Below are positions 5,127 through 5,700 of a stretch of 5,700 bases of DNA, piece by piece. The notes under the pieces were generated by a model. The model made no database searches and was not told where the DNA came from. It saw nothing but the letters and a program-made list of their open reading frames with translations. Positions within the stretch are counted from its first letter, which is position 1. Each line of letters begins with the position of its first letter. The stretch is from Bacteroidota bacterium (GTDB lineage Bacteria; Bacteroidota; Bacteroidia; Bacteroidales; Prolixibacteraceae): positions 1 through 5,700 of the forward strand of contig JAUYTA010000662.1 of assembly GCA_030695265.1 (NCBI GenBank), in the 5' to 3' direction. The position numbers and the translations under genes were made by a program.

Positions 5127-5700
5127 TTATTCTGTAACGCCCCAGTTTTTATTCGGAGCATTTCCCATTTCAAGTTCAAGTTTGCCGCCTTTGGTAATCA
5201 CATCGTGGAACAACCATTGGTTTGGATGAGGTTCTCCATTTAAGGTGGCCGATTGGATATAGTAATTCTCCGGCTTGTTGTTTTTTGCTTCAATCACAAA
5301 AGTTTTTCCTGAATAATACATGTTGTCGAGATGGATTGTAATTTTATCGAATACCGGACTGCCCAGCTCAACGACCGGTCGTTGCTCCGCGCCTGAATTC
5401 ATCTCGAACAAACCGATTTTCATCAGCACGGCCAGCGAACCCATCAATCCCTGATCTTCGTCGCCATTGTAGCCACGGTCAGGCGAAAGGGCGCTAAAAG
5501 CCTGATCAACCACTTTCCTCGACCAGTATTGAGTTAGCCACGGATAGTCAATGTGATTGAACACAAAAGCAGTTTCGATGGAAGGCTGATTGCCGTAATT
5601 GATCGGAATTCGCTGGTATTCAGGGTGAAGTTCTTTGGAATGTGCTGTTCCTGAAGTGAAATCAAGTTTTTTGGCTTCAACGAAACTGGCTTCGAGTTGG
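5127..5700 (-). CDS. GH92-family (alpha-mannosidase-like) protein, C-terminal fragment, atypical catalytic motif
   Basis: The frame is open from the stop (5129-5127) to the right edge, giving 190 visible residues; the N-terminus lies outside. The GTG at 5564 is an internal Val, not the start. GH92 members are calcium-dependent exo-alpha-mannosidases, usually secreted. Matching blocks in the fragment are PINYGNQPSIETAFVFNHID (32-51), corresponding to HGNEPxHHxxYLYNY; GYNGDEDQGLMGSLAVLMKIGLFEM (76-100), corresponding to GNDDxGxMSAWYVFSALGFYPV; ELGSPVFDKITIHL (111-124); GKTFVIEAKNN (131-141); YIQSATLNGEP (147-157) and GGKLELEMGNAPNKNWG (171-187). D80 and D82 keep the acidic pair expected for the base. 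However, the catalytic-acid Glu position is Q38, and the following HH is replaced. The fragment fits a divergent GH92 subgroup whose substrate I cannot state. It is followed by a 268-bp spacer with hairpins, so co-transcription with the GH28 gene is plausible but uncertain. Confidence 0.85.
   Translation of the reverse strand, partial: QLEASFVEAKKLDFTSGTAHSKELHPEYQRIPINYGNQPSIETAFVFNHIDYPWLTQYWSRKVVDQAFSALSPDRGYNGDEDQGLMGSLAVLMKIGLFEMNSGAEQRPVVELGSPVFDKITIHLDNMYYSGKTFVIEAKNNKPENYYIQSATLNGEPHPNQWLFHDVITKGGKLELEMGNAPNKNWGVTE

Noticed and set aside
5562..5564. GTG as the start of a 145-residue protein
   Set aside because: The same frame continues upstream to the window edge with GH92 motifs (GNQPSIETAF), so this codon is an internal valine.

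Overview
The window looks like part of a Bacteroidota (Bacteroidetes) chromosome. The support is indirect. Gene starts are AT-rich and lack Shine-Dalgarno sequences. Secreted enzymes carry lipoprotein or Sec-type leaders. The glycoside-hydrolase combination and domain architectures are typical of polysaccharide-utilisation clusters of this phylum, perhaps of a Prolixibacteraceae/Marinilabiliales-like group. That family-level placement is only an impression.

All five genes lie on the minus strand. In transcription order (right to left) they are: the C-terminal third of a GH92-family protein (5700-5127, truncated by the window); a 268-bp spacer full of small palindromes; a GH28 pectinase-like lipoprotein (4858-3269); an NPCBM-GH27 alpha-galactosidase-like lipoprotein (3188-1791); a GH105 unsaturated-glucuronyl/galacturonyl hydrolase (1755-520); and the N-terminal part of a secreted toroid-like protein that runs off the left edge (500-1). 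The gaps between the last four genes are 80, 35 and 19 bp (measured to the preferred starts), so they are probably one operon. GH28 and GH105 together point to pectin, most likely rhamnogalacturonan or galacturonan side structures. GH28 would cleave galacturonosyl linkages, GH105 would remove the unsaturated uronic acid left by a lyase, and an alpha-galactosidase-type enzyme would trim side groups. No SusC/SusD, regulator or transporter is visible.

The most unusual signal is gene architecture. The GH27-like frame is open throughout but appears to lack two internal blocks. One of them contains both catalytic aspartates; the other removes most of the C-terminal beta domain. The next gene, GH105, has a chimeric N-terminus. 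A leader typical of Gfo/Idh/MocA oxidoreductases (KRRDFL...PSSVLGK) is joined in frame to a second, ordinary Sec signal peptide, and no start codon is left for the latter. Three apparently frame-preserving junctions within about 450 bp are hard to dismiss as ordinary family variation. They indicate deletion-driven remodelling or decay, or an assembly/sequence artefact.

Other points are a GH92 fragment with Gln where the family's catalytic-acid Glu normally sits, a GH28 lacking the classical GHG and RIK motifs, and a pair of dispersed-repeat-like hairpins sharing the core TTCCGCGTAGCGGATAAA, each enclosed by a different outer stem. I found no RNA genes, CRISPR, complete mobile element or convincing intrinsic terminator.
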